64,000 nt of DNA from Inquilinus ginsengisoli_B (GCF_050434925.1 NZ_JBNDJK010000001.1:2542001-2606000), one strand, 5' to 3'. Positions 15,596-25,013 are shown, counted from the stretch's first letter. Notes: a model not told the origin generated them from the sequence alone. Numbers and translations are program-made.

Positions 15596-16594
15596 TCACC
15601 CCGGCCGGCGGGACAGGGGCAGCTTGACCCCCGGCTCGGGCTGTTCCTGCTGCACCTCGCGGCGGAAGCGGACCAGACGGGCCGGGCGGCCGCCGGTGCC
15701 GCCGGCGACCTCGCCGGTCTCCTCCACCAGCCCCTGGCTGTCGACCAGGCGGCGGAAGTTCGGGGCGTGCAGGCGCAAGCCCGCCAGCGCCTCGACCGTG
15801 CGCTGCAGCTGCGACAGGGTGAAGGTCGGCGGCATCAGCTCGAACACCACCGGCCGGTACTTGATCTTGCCGCGCAGCCGGCCGATCGCGGTGGCCAGGA
15901 TGCGGCGGTGGTCGGCCGCCATCGGCGCGCCCTCGGCCAGGGCCGGGCAGGCGGGGTTGTTGCCGTCCCGATGCGCCTCGGCGGCCAGCCCGGCCTCGTA
16001 CATCAGCTCGTAGCGCTCCAGCACCCGCTCCTCGCCCCAGGGCAGGCCGCCGAGGCCGAAGGCGAGGCGCAGCCGGGCCTCGCGCCGCCGCCGTTCCGGC
16101 TCGGCCGGGGCCGCCGCGACCCAGCCGGCCAGTGCCGGCTCGATCCGGTCCAGCAGCTCCGGGCGGCCGCCGCGGCGGTCCTCCCAGGGGAAGTGGCGGT
16201 ACCAGTCGCTCCATGAGGAGTCGCCGGCCGGCGCCGCCTCGCGCAGCAGCGCCAGGTAGCCGACCGACAGCACCCGGCCCGGCCCGGCGAGATGCCGGTC
16301 GCGGTCGCCGAAGGTGTAGAGCTGCTCGACATAGCCCAGCGGCTGCCCGGCCTGGGTCTCGACCCAGGCGCGCAGCCCCAGCTCCAGCGTCCGGTGCTGC
16401 GGCTCCAGCGGACCGGCGGGCAGGGCGTCGATGCCGTCCGGCCCGCGCAGCGCCAGCACCCGCGGCGTCTCCCCGGCCACCGCCACCACCACGGCCGACA
16501 GGTCGACCGTCACCCGGTCCTGGGCCCGGCTCTGGGGCCCTCGGGCCTGGGGGGAATTCGGCGACCTTTGCGCCTTAGCCGTCACGCCGGCCAT
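15596..16594 (-). CDS. nrtR: NrtR-like Nudix-related NAD metabolism regulator
   Basis: A protein of about 332 residues combining an N-terminal Nudix-like domain (TVDLSAVVVAVAGETPRVLA onward) with a C-terminal winged-helix region (FTLSQLQRTVEALAG, NFRRLVDSQGLVEETGE, GGRPARLVRF). This is the architecture of NrtR transcription factors, which sense ADP-ribose or related NAD metabolites and repress NAD genes. The Nudix box is degenerate (LPAGPLEPQHRTLELGLRAW then VETQAG): the key glutamates are missing, so hydrolase activity is unlikely. The start at 16594 is tentative; an ATG at 16636 is in frame but a -10-like TATCCT lies between. nadABC, 10 kb away, is the obvious candidate target. Confidence 0.82.
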   Translation of the reverse strand: MAGVTAKAQRSPNSPQARGPQSRAQDRVTVDLSAVVVAVAGETPRVLALRGPDGIDALPAGPLEPQHRTLELGLRAWVETQAGQPLGYVEQLYTFGDRDRHLAGPGRVLSVGYLALLREAAPAGDSSWSDWYRHFPWEDRRGGRPELLDRIEPALAGWVAAAPAEPERRRREARLRLAFGLGGLPWGEERVLERYELMYEAGLAAEAHRDGNNPACPALAEGAPMAADHRRILATAIGRLRGKIKYRPVVFELMPPTFTLSQLQRTVEALAGLRLHAPNFRRLVDSQGLVEETGEVAGGTGGRPARLVRFRREVQQEQPEPGVKLPLSRRPG

Positions 16595-16675
16595 CGTGGA
16601 TCGGAAGCCTCGACTCGCATACCGCCAGGATAGCATGGGCGGGCGTCGGTTCGGTGACGACTCACGGCCGGCATG

Positions 16676-18226
16676 TCAGTCGGCCGGCGAGGCCCTTGCC
16701 CCTGCGGCTGACGGGGCCGACCGCTGGCGCGGCGGCGCGGGGGCGAAGACCAGCGGCCGGAGGTCGGCGAGGCAGTCATCGTCGGGCCGCGCTGCCGGGT
16801 TATCCAGGAAACGGCCGGCGACGCTGCCGGCGCAGGTATCGCCATAGTACAGCACGCCATGGCCATGGGCCGGAAAGACGTAACTGTAGCTGTGAGCCAG
16901 CCGCTTGACGGCCGCCTCGGCCCAGGATGGCGGGGTGGTGGGATCGAAGGCGCCGGAGATCAGCAGCGCTGGAACGTCGCTGGTCACCGGGTCGGCATCG
17001 CGCGCCGGGCTTCGCGGCACCGGCCAGAGTGAGCAGTCGTCGATCGACTCGTCCTCCATCTGGACGGCGAAGCGCGCGTCCCGGGCCGCGGCCCGTTCAA
17101 TCCACCCCGGCTCGGCCGGGATCAGGTCGGCGCAGGTGACCGAAGCATTGACGGTCTGCTCCAGCATCTTGTCCGCGTTCTTTGCCCGCAGAAGTTCGTG
17201 CTCTTTCACCATCCGGACGATACGGGTCTCATTGGCTTCCAGGTCGTCGATGAGAAACGGGACGAACATGGCGTCGGCGGGCAGCCGCAGCATCTCGATC
17301 ACCATGTCGCGCAGCATCCAGCCATCGATCCGTGCGCTTGTGTCATCCGTGATCCGCACGGTCAGGGGCTCGGCGTCAAGCCGCCGGGCCAGGGCGAGGA
17401 AGCGCTGCTCGAGATCGGGATAAGCCGCGTTGCAGGCGGCGCTGGCTTCGCACGCCCGGACCAGCGCATCGAAGGCTTGGCCGCTGTTCGCGGCGTAGTC
17501 GAAGACATTCGCCTCCGGTGGCAGCACGCCTTCGAGGATGACCGAGCGCAGGCCCTGCGGATAGTCACGCATCACGGTCATTGCGACGCGTGAGCCGAAC
17601 GAAACCCCCCACAAATTCCATGCCGGCTGGCCAAGGGCCTGTCGCAAATCCACGATGTCGGCGGCGATCGTCGCGGTGGTGATCTGGCCGGGATCGTGCC
17701 CGGCGTCCCGGAACCTCTCCCAGCACCGCTTCACGCTCTTCCTGATGGCGGCGGTCCAGATCTCGCGTGCCGGCTGCGTATGGTCGAGGATGCCCTGCCG
17801 GGCATAGCGGTCGAACGGCCCGCAGCGGGTCGCCAGGATGCCCGATTCCCCGATCCCCCGCTGGTCGAACAGCACCAGGGGGCGGGCTGCGAGCCAGTCC
17901 GCATGCTCGATTGCACTTGCCCAGTTCGACAGCCCCTTCGCGTCCAGCCCGGCCGGACCTCCCGGCCCGCCGGAGATGAACAGCAGCGGATCCGGCCGCA
18001 CGTCTCGGTCGAAGCGTCGAAGCGTCGCCACCCGCAGACGGATGAGCGGTCCGTCCGGCCGGGCGCGGTCCTCCAGCACGGTGACGGTGCCGCATTCCAC
18101 CTCGACACCGTACGGCAAGCTCGTGCCGGCCGGACAGTCGTCGGCGGTGAAGAAGGGCGGCTGTGGCTCCTCGCCGGCAGCGTTGCCGGCGGCAAGGAAA
18201 AGGAGAAAGGTGAAAATCCAGCGCAT
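16676..18226 (-). CDS. Secreted alpha/beta-hydrolase, S33 prolyl/tripeptidyl aminopeptidase-like
   Basis: A 516-residue exported hydrolase. Residues 1-18 form a signal peptide (WIFTFLLFLAAGNAAG). The oxyanion segment ISGGPGGP lies at 84-91, the nucleophile Ser-209 in GVSFGSR, the catalytic Asp in SGAFDPTTPPSWA (about 433) and His in FPAHGHGVL (about 460), with a cap insertion between. A C-terminal TAP-like domain (PALLISGAFDPTTP) is typical of tripeptidyl aminopeptidase-related S33 enzymes. Cysteines throughout suggest periplasmic disulfides. It is monocistronic and divergent from aspS. The peptide substrate is not known. Confidence 0.85.
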   Translation of the reverse strand: MRWIFTFLLFLAAGNAAGEEPQPPFFTADDCPAGTSLPYGVEVECGTVTVLEDRARPDGPLIRLRVATLRRFDRDVRPDPLLFISGGPGGPAGLDAKGLSNWASAIEHADWLAARPLVLFDQRGIGESGILATRCGPFDRYARQGILDHTQPAREIWTAAIRKSVKRCWERFRDAGHDPGQITTATIAADIVDLRQALGQPAWNLWGVSFGSRVAMTVMRDYPQGLRSVILEGVLPPEANVFDYAANSGQAFDALVRACEASAACNAAYPDLEQRFLALARRLDAEPLTVRITDDTSARIDGWMLRDMVIEMLRLPADAMFVPFLIDDLEANETRIVRMVKEHELLRAKNADKMLEQTVNASVTCADLIPAEPGWIERAAARDARFAVQMEDESIDDCSLWPVPRSPARDADPVTSDVPALLISGAFDPTTPPSWAEAAVKRLAHSYSYVFPAHGHGVLYYGDTCAGSVAGRFLDNPAARPDDDCLADLRPLVFAPAPPRQRSAPSAAGARASPAD

Positions 18227-18300
18227 GATATCGGAGGCCTGGGTCGAGGCGAAATGGCAGCCATTCTGCCGGAGGCAGGGCAGGGCCGTCGAGCCGCGGC

Positions 18301-18329
18301 TTGACAGGCCGGCGCGCGCAGTGTCACTG
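18301..18329 (+). promoter_or_regulatory. aspS: Candidate aspS promoter
   Basis: A perfect -35 hexamer TTGACA starts at 18301, 57 bases upstream of the -10 to start interval leading to aspS. Seventeen bases on, TCACTG (18324-18329) is a weak -10. The placement 35 bases before the ATG at 18364 is reasonable, but the -10 match is poor. Confidence 0.35.
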
Positions 18330-18363
18330 ACCGGCGTTTCTGCCCTGGTCCGAGAGCGATCCC

Positions 18364-20163
18364 ATGCACGCCTACCGCACCCACACCTGCGGCCAGCTCC
18401 GTCCCGAACAGGCCGGCGAGACCGTCCGCCTGTCGGGCTGGGTCCATCGCAAGCGCGACCATGGCAATCTCTTGTTCCTCGACCTGCGCGACCATTACGG
18501 CCTGACGCAATGCGTGGTCGACACCGACAGCCCGCATTTCGCCGCGGCCGAGGCGGTGCGCGTCGAAAGCGTCGTCACCATCACCGGCACCGTGGTCAAG
18601 CGCAGCGCCGAGACCGCCAACGACAAGCTGCCGACCGGCGGCATCGAGGTGCGGATCGACGATTTCGTGCTGCAGTCGGCCGCCCAGGTGATCCCGCTGC
18701 AGGTCTCGTCCGACGAGGATGCCGGCGAGGATGTCCGCCTGCGCCACCGCTTCCTGGACCTGCGCCGGCAGAAGATGCAGCGCAACATCGTGCTGCGCAG
18801 CGAGGTCATCTCCTCGATCCGTCGGCGCATGATCGATCAGGGCTTCCGCGAGTTCCAGACGCCGATCCTGACCGCGTCCAGCCCGGAGGGCGCGCGCGAC
18901 TTCCTGGTGCCGGCGCGCCAGCATCCCGGCAAGTTCTACGCCCTGCCGCAGGCGCCGCAGCAGTTCAAGCAGCTGCTGATGGTGGCCGGCTTCGACCGCT
19001 ACTTCCAGATCGCGCCCTGCTTCCGCGACGAGGATGGTCGCGCCGACCGCAGCCCGGGCGAGTTCTACCAGCTCGATTTCGAGATGAGCTACGTCACCCA
19101 GGAAGACGTGTTCCAGACCATCGAGCCGGTGCTGCGCGGCGTGTTCGAGGAGTTCGCGGACTTCACCGGCACCAAGCGGGCGGTCACCGCCGGCCCATTC
19201 CCGCGCATCCCCTATGCCGAGTCGATGCTGAAATACGGCAACGACAAGCCGGATTTGCGCAACCCGCTGGTGATCACCGACGTCACCGCCGTCTTCGCCC
19301 GCGAGGACGTGACCTTCCGCGCCTTCAAGGGCGTGATCGAGAAGGGCGGCGTGGTGCGCGCCATCCGCGCGCCGAAGGTGGCCGACAAGCCGCGCAGCTT
19401 CTTCGACAAGCTGAACGGCTGGGCGCAGGAGCAGGGCGCGCCGGGCCTCGGCTACGTCGTGTTCGAGGCCGGCGCCGGCAAGGGCCCGATCGCCAAGTTC
19501 CTGGAGGCGGGCGCCCAGGGCGCGCTGCGCGAGGCCACCGGCGCCGAGGACGGCGACGCGGTGTTCTTCGTCGCCGATCTGGAGGCTGCGGCCGCCAAGC
19601 TGGCCGGCTTCGCCCGCACCAAGATCGGGCAGGAGCTGGAGCTGATCGACCCGGACCGCTACGAGTTCTGCTGGATCGTCGACTTCCCGATGTACGAGCT
19701 GAACGAGGAGACCGGGCAGATCGACTTCAGCCACAACCCGTTCTCGATGCCGCAGGGCGGGCTGGAGGCGCTGGAGACGCAGGACCCGCTGACCATCAAC
19801 GCGTTCCAGTACGACATCGTCTGCAACGGCACCGAGCTGTCCTCGGGCGCGATCCGGAACCACAAGCCGGAGATCATGATCAAGGCGTTCGAGATCGCCG
19901 GCTATGGCCGCAACGAGCTCGAGGCCAAGTTCGGCGGCATGCTGTCGGCCTTCCGCTTCGGCGCGCCGCCGCATGGCGGCTCGGCCCCCGGCATCGACCG
20001 CATCGTCATGCTGCTGGCGGACGAGCCGAACATCCGCGAGGTCATCGCCTTCCCGATGAACCAGCGCGCCGAGGACCTGCTGATGGGCGCCCCGGCCGAG
20101 GTCGACGCGGCCCGGCTGAAGGAGCTGCACATCAAGCTCGACCTGCCGAAGAAGGCGGGCTGA
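18364..20163 (+). CDS. aspS: Aspartyl-tRNA synthetase
   Basis: A 599-residue bacterial-type class IIb synthetase charging tRNA with aspartate. The N-terminal OB-fold anticodon-binding domain (about 1-105) starts MHAYRTHTCGQLRPEQAGET. Class II motif 1 lies near LRHRFLDLRRQKMQRNI, motif 2 is CFRDEDGRADRSPGEFYQLD and motif 3 is GGSAPGIDRIVMLLADEPNI. The bacterial GAD insertion occupies about 285-420. Whether it also mischarges tRNA-Asn (non-discriminating form) cannot be told from this window, since gatCAB and asnS are not visible. It is preceded by a possible TTGACA promoter and is not obviously co-transcribed with its neighbours. Confidence 0.97.
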   Translation: MHAYRTHTCGQLRPEQAGETVRLSGWVHRKRDHGNLLFLDLRDHYGLTQCVVDTDSPHFAAAEAVRVESVVTITGTVVKRSAETANDKLPTGGIEVRIDDFVLQSAAQVIPLQVSSDEDAGEDVRLRHRFLDLRRQKMQRNIVLRSEVISSIRRRMIDQGFREFQTPILTASSPEGARDFLVPARQHPGKFYALPQAPQQFKQLLMVAGFDRYFQIAPCFRDEDGRADRSPGEFYQLDFEMSYVTQEDVFQTIEPVLRGVFEEFADFTGTKRAVTAGPFPRIPYAESMLKYGNDKPDLRNPLVITDVTAVFAREDVTFRAFKGVIEKGGVVRAIRAPKVADKPRSFFDKLNGWAQEQGAPGLGYVVFEAGAGKGPIAKFLEAGAQGALREATGAEDGDAVFFVADLEAAAAKLAGFARTKIGQELELIDPDRYEFCWIVDFPMYELNEETGQIDFSHNPFSMPQGGLEALETQDPLTINAFQYDIVCNGTELSSGAIRNHKPEIMIKAFEIAGYGRNELEAKFGGMLSAFRFGAPPHGGSAPGIDRIVMLLADEPNIREVIAFPMNQRAEDLLMGAPAEVDAARLKELHIKLDLPKKAG

Positions 20164-20308
20164 GGCTTTCCGCTCGCGGCTCCGGCTGCGGGCGGCTTTC
20201 CTTCATCGGACATTTCGACTTCATCGCGGCCGCGTTGCCGCGCTACCCTGTCTGGCGACGTCGCGCCGCCTCAAGGCCCGACGGATCCAACCTGCAGGGA
20301 CGCAACCG

Positions 20309-21835
20309 ATGTTGGGATGGCCGGGAACGATGGCCGCGCTCGGCGCGGTGCTGGTGCTTCATGTCGCCTCGTCGCCGGCCATGGCCGCCGGCATCCGGAT
20401 CGGCATCGACGCCGACCCGGACGTGCTGGACCCTGCCCAGGGCGGGTCGGTCTCCGGGCGCCAGGTCTTCGCCGCGCTGTGCGACAAGCTGGTCGGCGTC
20501 GCCCCCGGGGGCGGCTTCCAGCCGGAGCTCGCCACCGGCTGGAGCTGGTCGGCCGACAACACGGTCCTGACCCTGACGCTGCGCGACGGCGTGGTGTTCC
20601 AGGATGGCGAGCCGTTCGACGCCGCGGCGGTGAAGGTCAATCTCGACCGCTTCCGCACCGCCCCGGTCTCGCGCCGGAAGGCGGAGCTGAAGCCGGTGGC
20701 GGAGGTCACGGCGGTCGACCGGCTGACCGTGCGGCTTACCCTGTCGCAGCCCTATGCGCCGCTGATCGCGGTGCTGTCGGACCGGGCCGGGATGATGCTG
20801 TCGCCGAAGGCGCTGGCCCAGGCGGGCGACGCCATCGGCCAGCACCCGGTCTGCGCCGGCCCGTTCGAATTCGTCGAGCGGGTCCAGGGCGACCATATCC
20901 GGCTGAAGCGCTTCGACCGGTACTGGAACAAGGACGCCATCTTCCTCGACACGATCGACTACCGGCCGATGCCGGACGAGACCGTGCGGCTGCTCAACCT
21001 GCGCTCCGGCGACCTCGACCTGATCGAGCATGTGCCGACGGTCGAGGTCCCCGGGCTGCGCGACGATGCGGCCGTGACCCTGGTCGAGGCGCCGTCGCTG
21101 GCCTATGACCTGATCTCGTTCAACATCGGCCATGGCGACCAGGCGAACAGCCCGATCGGCCAGAGCGCCAAGGTGCGCCAGGCGCTGGAGCTGTCGCTCG
21201 ACCGCGACGCCATCAACGCCGCCGCCTATGACGGCCTGTTCCTCCCGGGCAACCAGCCGGAGGTGCCGGGCACCCGGTTCGAGGATCCCGGCCACCCGAT
21301 GCCTGCGCGCGACCTGGCGAAGGCGAAAGCGCTGTTGGCCGAGGCGGGGGTGCCGAACCCGTCCTTCACCCTCTTGGTGACCAACAATCCCGTTACCCAG
21401 CAGGTCGGGCAGATGATCCAGGCCATGGCGGGCGAGGCCGGCTTCGACATCAAGCTCCAGGCGCTGGAGGCGGCGACCCTCGCCGCCAGCTCCAACGACG
21501 GCAACTACCAGGCGTCGATCGCGATCTGGAGCGGCCGGCTGGACCCCGACGCCAATATCGGCACCTGGGCCTCCTGCGAGGGCTTCCTGAACTGGGGACG
21601 CTACTGCAACCCGGAGTTCGATGCCATCCTGGCCCAGGCCCGCGGCTCCACCGACGACGCCCGGCGCGCCGAGCTGTACCGCCGGGCCGCCGACATCTAC
21701 CTCACGGACCTGCCGCAGATCGTGCTGTATCACTACCGCTCGATCTGGGGGATGCGCCGGGCGGTTGAGGGCTTCGTCGCCTATCCGGACAGCCTGATCC
21801 GCCTGCAAGGCGTGAAGATCGCGCAAGCCGACTGA
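20309..21835 (+). CDS. ABC transporter substrate-binding protein, family 5 (peptide/opine/nickel type)
   Basis: A 508-residue periplasmic binding protein with a signal peptide ending near residue 26 (ASSPAMAA). The SBP_bac_5 fold is recognised from RIGIDADPDVLDPAQGGSVS, LATGWSWSADNTVLTLTLRD, VVFQDGEPFDAAAVKVNLDR and VRQALELSLDRDAINAAAYD. Typical ligands are peptides, opines, nickel or sugars; nothing here decides which. No permease or ATPase gene is adjacent, so it is an orphan receptor. It lies 145 bases after aspS and 54 bases before the DUF1849 gene on the same strand. Confidence 0.9.
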   Translation: MLGWPGTMAALGAVLVLHVASSPAMAAGIRIGIDADPDVLDPAQGGSVSGRQVFAALCDKLVGVAPGGGFQPELATGWSWSADNTVLTLTLRDGVVFQDGEPFDAAAVKVNLDRFRTAPVSRRKAELKPVAEVTAVDRLTVRLTLSQPYAPLIAVLSDRAGMMLSPKALAQAGDAIGQHPVCAGPFEFVERVQGDHIRLKRFDRYWNKDAIFLDTIDYRPMPDETVRLLNLRSGDLDLIEHVPTVEVPGLRDDAAVTLVEAPSLAYDLISFNIGHGDQANSPIGQSAKVRQALELSLDRDAINAAAYDGLFLPGNQPEVPGTRFEDPGHPMPARDLAKAKALLAEAGVPNPSFTLLVTNNPVTQQVGQMIQAMAGEAGFDIKLQALEAATLAASSNDGNYQASIAIWSGRLDPDANIGTWASCEGFLNWGRYCNPEFDAILAQARGSTDDARRAELYRRAADIYLTDLPQIVLYHYRSIWGMRRAVEGFVAYPDSLIRLQGVKIAQAD

Positions 21836-21889
21836 GGTGGCCCGCGCCGTCGCGCTTGCGTCGGCCTGCCGCTCGGGCTCAGATGGCGC

Positions 21890-22699
21890 ATGTTCCGCAT
21901 CGCACCATCCGCCGCCTTCGCCCTCCTGCTGCTGTCCGGCGCGGCCCAGGCCGCCCCGGCGGCGGCGCTGCAGCCGCACCGGGCGGTGTATTCCCTGACC
22001 CTCGACATGACGCGCGGGCAGCGCAGCGTGATCTCGATCGAGGGCAAGATGGAGTACCGCTGGGCCACGGCCTGCGACGGCTCCAGCTTCGAGCAGGACT
22101 ACCAAGTGGATATGGTTTATGCCACGGGCGACACGCTGACCCGCAAGACCCGCTATGCCGGCTGGGAATCGGCCGACGGGCACGAGCTGACCTACAATCT
22201 CAGCTCCTCGACCAACGGCGAGGACAAAGAGGATATCCGCGGCACGGCACGGCTGGACGGCGCCGCGGGCGGCGATGCCGTGTTCAAGACGCCGGCCGAC
22301 CTGAAGCAGGCGCTGCCGGCCGGCAGCCTGTTCCCGACCACCCATATGCAGCGGCTGGTCGAGGCGATGCGGCAGGGCCAGCCGATCTTCACCGCCGGCT
22401 TCTTCGACGGCAGCTCCGCCGACGGGCCGCAATATGTCAGCGTCGCGATCGGCCGCACCCAGCCGGGCGACCCCGCGGCCGACGCGCTGCGGCAGGGGCC
22501 GTCGCACCCGATCGTCATGGCCTTCTTCACCGTCGGCAAGGCCGACAGGGACAGGAGCGTGGAGCAACCCGAATACGAGCTGCGCCAGCGCCTGTTCGAG
22601 AACGGCGTCGCCGACCGCATCGTGATCGACTATGGCGACTTCGCCATGGCGGCGAAGCTGGACACGCTGGAGCCGATCGCGACGCCGCGCTGCGACTGA
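21890..22699 (+). CDS. DUF1849 (EipB-like) periplasmic cell-envelope protein
   Basis: A 269-residue exported protein with a signal peptide (residues 1-21, ending AAQAAPA). The mature sequence begins with the family hallmark LQPHRAVYSLTLD and continues SIEGKMEYRWATACDGSSFE, TRKTRYAGWESADG and the C-terminal RLFENGVADRIVIDYGDFAM. DUF1849 includes EipB of Brucella, a beta-spiral periplasmic protein needed for envelope integrity; the function here is by analogy. The two cysteines (one in TACDGS, one at the C-terminal end) could form the disulfide known in the family. It converges with the superoxide dismutase gene, only 3 bases separating the stop codons. Confidence 0.85.
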   Translation: MFRIAPSAAFALLLLSGAAQAAPAAALQPHRAVYSLTLDMTRGQRSVISIEGKMEYRWATACDGSSFEQDYQVDMVYATGDTLTRKTRYAGWESADGHELTYNLSSSTNGEDKEDIRGTARLDGAAGGDAVFKTPADLKQALPAGSLFPTTHMQRLVEAMRQGQPIFTAGFFDGSSADGPQYVSVAIGRTQPGDPAADALRQGPSHPIVMAFFTVGKADRDRSVEQPEYELRQRLFENGVADRIVIDYGDFAMAAKLDTLEPIATPRCD

Positions 22700-22702
22700 G
22701 GC

Positions 22703-23404
22703 TCAGGCGCCGAGCCGGTCCGACACCACCGACCAGTTGACCAGGGTTTCCATCACCGCCTTGACGTGGTCGGCGCGGCGGTTCTGGTAGTCCAGGTAGT
22801 AGGCGTGCTCCCAGACGTCGATGCCGAACAGCGGCTGGCCGCCATGGGCGAAGGGCGAGTCGGCGTTCGAGGTGCCGACCAGGGCCAGCTTGCCGGCATC
22901 GGCCACCAGCCAGACCCAGCCGCTGCCGAACACCTTGCCGGCGGCGTCGGTGGTGGCCTTGACCAGCGCGGCCTGGTCGCCGAAGGACTCGCCGATCGCG
23001 TCGGCCAGCCGGCCCTGCGGCGCCTTCGGCCCGCCGGGGGTGAACTGCTCCCAGTACAGGTTGTGGTTCCAGGCCTGGCCGGCCTGGTTGAACACCGCCG
23101 CATCCTTGGCCGCGGCCGACTTCACCACCACCTCGGCCAGGGTCATCGATTCATAGGGCGTGCCGGAGGCGAGCTTGTTCAGCGCATCGAAATAGGCCTT
23201 GTGGTGCTTGCCGTAATGCAGGCCGACGGTCTCGGCGCCGATGGTCGGCGCCAGCGCGTCCTCCTTGAACGGCAGCGGCGGCTGCTTGAACGGGCCGGAC
23301 GCCGGCGTCGCAGCGGTCTGGGCCAGGGCAGGGGCGCCGATCCGGACGGCGGTGGCGGCGAGGGCGGCGGCGCCGCCCAGCGTCAGGGCTTCACGTCGGT
23401 TCAT
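22703..23404 (-). CDS. sodB: Tat-exported Fe-type superoxide dismutase
   Basis: A 233-residue Fe/Mn-family superoxide dismutase with an N-terminal Tat signal (MNRREALTLGG, hydrophobic stretch, ALAQT), so it should act in the periplasm. Metal ligands are His-63 (GLHYGKHHKAYFDALN), His-114 (AWNHNLYWEQF), Asp-196 and His-200 (GIDVWEHAYYLDYQNRR). Residues GGPKAP after the second ligand are FeSOD-like. A long frame continues upstream but the ATG at 23404, which begins the twin-arginine motif, is clearly the start. Most SodB enzymes are cytoplasmic; exported FeSODs of this kind defend against external superoxide. Confidence 0.92.
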   Translation of the reverse strand: MNRREALTLGGAAALAATAVRIGAPALAQTAATPASGPFKQPPLPFKEDALAPTIGAETVGLHYGKHHKAYFDALNKLASGTPYESMTLAEVVVKSAAAKDAAVFNQAGQAWNHNLYWEQFTPGGPKAPQGRLADAIGESFGDQAALVKATTDAAGKVFGSGWVWLVADAGKLALVGTSNADSPFAHGGQPLFGIDVWEHAYYLDYQNRRADHVKAVMETLVNWSVVSDRLGA

Positions 23405-23527
23405 CGCAAGGCTTCCTCGGTTGGGCGCCGGCCGCGCCGGCAGATCGCGTGGAAAGCAGGTGGGGCGCAGTCTTCTCCCGACCAGGGGCCGGCGCCCAGG
23501 GGGATCCGCCGCGACGGAAGGACGCGC

Positions 23528-23670
23528 GAGACCACTTGATAATGCTACTGGCGCGGCCGTCTGACGGCGGTTTCTGCGCTTCCGGTGCTCACGGACCCAA
23601 ACGTCCGCTGCGCTCCGGTTCTCGACACCACCGCCATCCGACTCACGCCAGCGCATTCTCAAGCGGTCTC
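23528..23670 (-). repeat. 143-bp interspersed inverted-repeat element, copy 2
   Basis: The reverse complement of this stretch closely matches the element at 385-525: it begins GAGACCGCTTGAGAATGCGC and has the same interior (GCGCAGCGGACGTTTGGGTC) and the same inverted terminal end. It starts at the base next to the dinB stop codon (TGA, 23673-23671). No short flanking duplication is seen here. Confidence 0.8.
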
Positions 23671-24972
23671 TCATCCACTCGGGCGGCGCGGCAGGCCGGA
23701 GCGGCCCTTGGCGATCGCGTCCGGCCCCAGCTTGCGGCGCATCTCGTCCATCGCCTCCTCGACCGCGCGGCGGCGGGCGGGGGCGGGGTCCAGCAGATCC
23801 GGCGGGTCGGCCAGGCGGCCTTCGACCAGGTCGGCGCAGCCGATGCCGATCAGGCGGAAGGCCTCGCCGGACGCCGCCTGCTCCACCATCGGCACGGCGA
23901 CGCGCCAGATCGTCTCGGCCAGCTGGGTCGGGTCGGCCAGGCGGTGGCTGCGGGTCAGCTGGCGGAAGCCGGCGGTCTTCAGCTTCAGCACCACGGTGCC
24001 GCCGGCCAGATCGTGCTTCTTCAGCCGGGCCGCCACGGTCTCGCACAGCGGCCACAGCTCGCGCAGCAGCGCCTGCGAGTGCTGGATGTCGGTGGCGAAG
24101 GTGGTCTCGGCCGAGACGCTCTTGGTCTCGCCGTCCGGGTCGACCGGCCGCTGGTCCTCGCCGCGGGCATAGCGATAGAGGCGCCGGCCGAACACGCCGA
24201 AGCGGCGGACCAGCGCGCCCTCGTCCAGCCGGCGCAGGTCGCCGACCGTGCGGATGCCGTCGCTGAACAGCTTCTCGCGCATCACCTTGCCGACGCCGGG
24301 GATGATCCCGGCCGGCTTGTCCGCCAGGAAGGCCATGGCGTCGGCCCGACCGATCACGGCGAAGCCGCGCGGCTTGTCCAGGTCGGAGGCGATCTTGGCC
24401 AGCATCTTGTTCGGCGCCAGGCCGATCGACAGGGTGACGCCGATCTCGCGCTCGACCTGGCGGGCGATGGCCGCGCAGGTCTCGGCCGGGCTGCGGCCGT
24501 GCAGCGCCTGGGTGCCGGACAGGTCGAGGAAGGCCTCGTCCAGCGACAGCGGCTCGACCTTCGGTGTCGCCGCCAGGAACAGGGCGCGGATCTGCCGGCT
24601 GACCCCGGCGTATTTGGCCATGTCCGGGCGCAGCACCACGGCGTCGGGGCAGGCCTCCAGCGCCTTGAACATCGGCATGGCCGAGCGGACGCCGTACAGC
24701 CGCGCGACATAGCAGGCGGCGGAGACCACGCCGCGCACCCCGCCGCCGACGATCACCGGCCGGTCCGCCAGATCGGGACGGTCGCGCTTCTCCACCGTGG
24801 CGTAGAAGGCGTCGCAGTCGAGATGGGCGATGGTCAGCGCGTGCAGCTCGGCGTGCCGGACCAGGCGCGGCGAGCCGCAGCGGCCACAGCGCCGGGCGCC
24901 CGGCGGCGGATGCGTGCCGCAGTCCCGGCACAGGCCGGGCAGCAGGCTGGCCCGGTCCGGCTTCGGGGTCAT
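23671..24972 (-). CDS. dinB: DNA polymerase IV (Y-family, DinB)
   Basis: A 433-residue translesion polymerase. An N-terminal extension carries a four-cysteine zinc-ribbon-like motif (Cys-15, -18, -29, -32 in GLCRDCGTH...RCGRCGS), found in a subset of alphaproteobacterial DinB proteins. Palm residues are Asp-52 in AHLDCDAFYATVEKRDRPDL and the DE pair of PLSLDEAFLDLSG. Fingers, thumb (helix-hairpin-helix, GIIPGVGKVMREKLFSDGIR) and little-finger regions follow. A beta-clamp motif is not evident at the C-terminus, which ends LPRRPSG. Upstream, GTAC-N7-GTAC (25014-25028) is a possible variant LexA box, so SOS control is plausible. Confidence 0.93.
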   Translation of the reverse strand: MTPKPDRASLLPGLCRDCGTHPPPGARRCGRCGSPRLVRHAELHALTIAHLDCDAFYATVEKRDRPDLADRPVIVGGGVRGVVSAACYVARLYGVRSAMPMFKALEACPDAVVLRPDMAKYAGVSRQIRALFLAATPKVEPLSLDEAFLDLSGTQALHGRSPAETCAAIARQVEREIGVTLSIGLAPNKMLAKIASDLDKPRGFAVIGRADAMAFLADKPAGIIPGVGKVMREKLFSDGIRTVGDLRRLDEGALVRRFGVFGRRLYRYARGEDQRPVDPDGETKSVSAETTFATDIQHSQALLRELWPLCETVAARLKKHDLAGGTVVLKLKTAGFRQLTRSHRLADPTQLAETIWRVAVPMVEQAASGEAFRLIGIGCADLVEGRLADPPDLLDPAPARRRAVEEAMDEMRRKLGPDAIAKGRSGLPRRPSG

Positions 24973-25013
24973 CGGGCCGGCCGCGGTGCCATGGGATCGG
25001 ACATGGCGCGATT

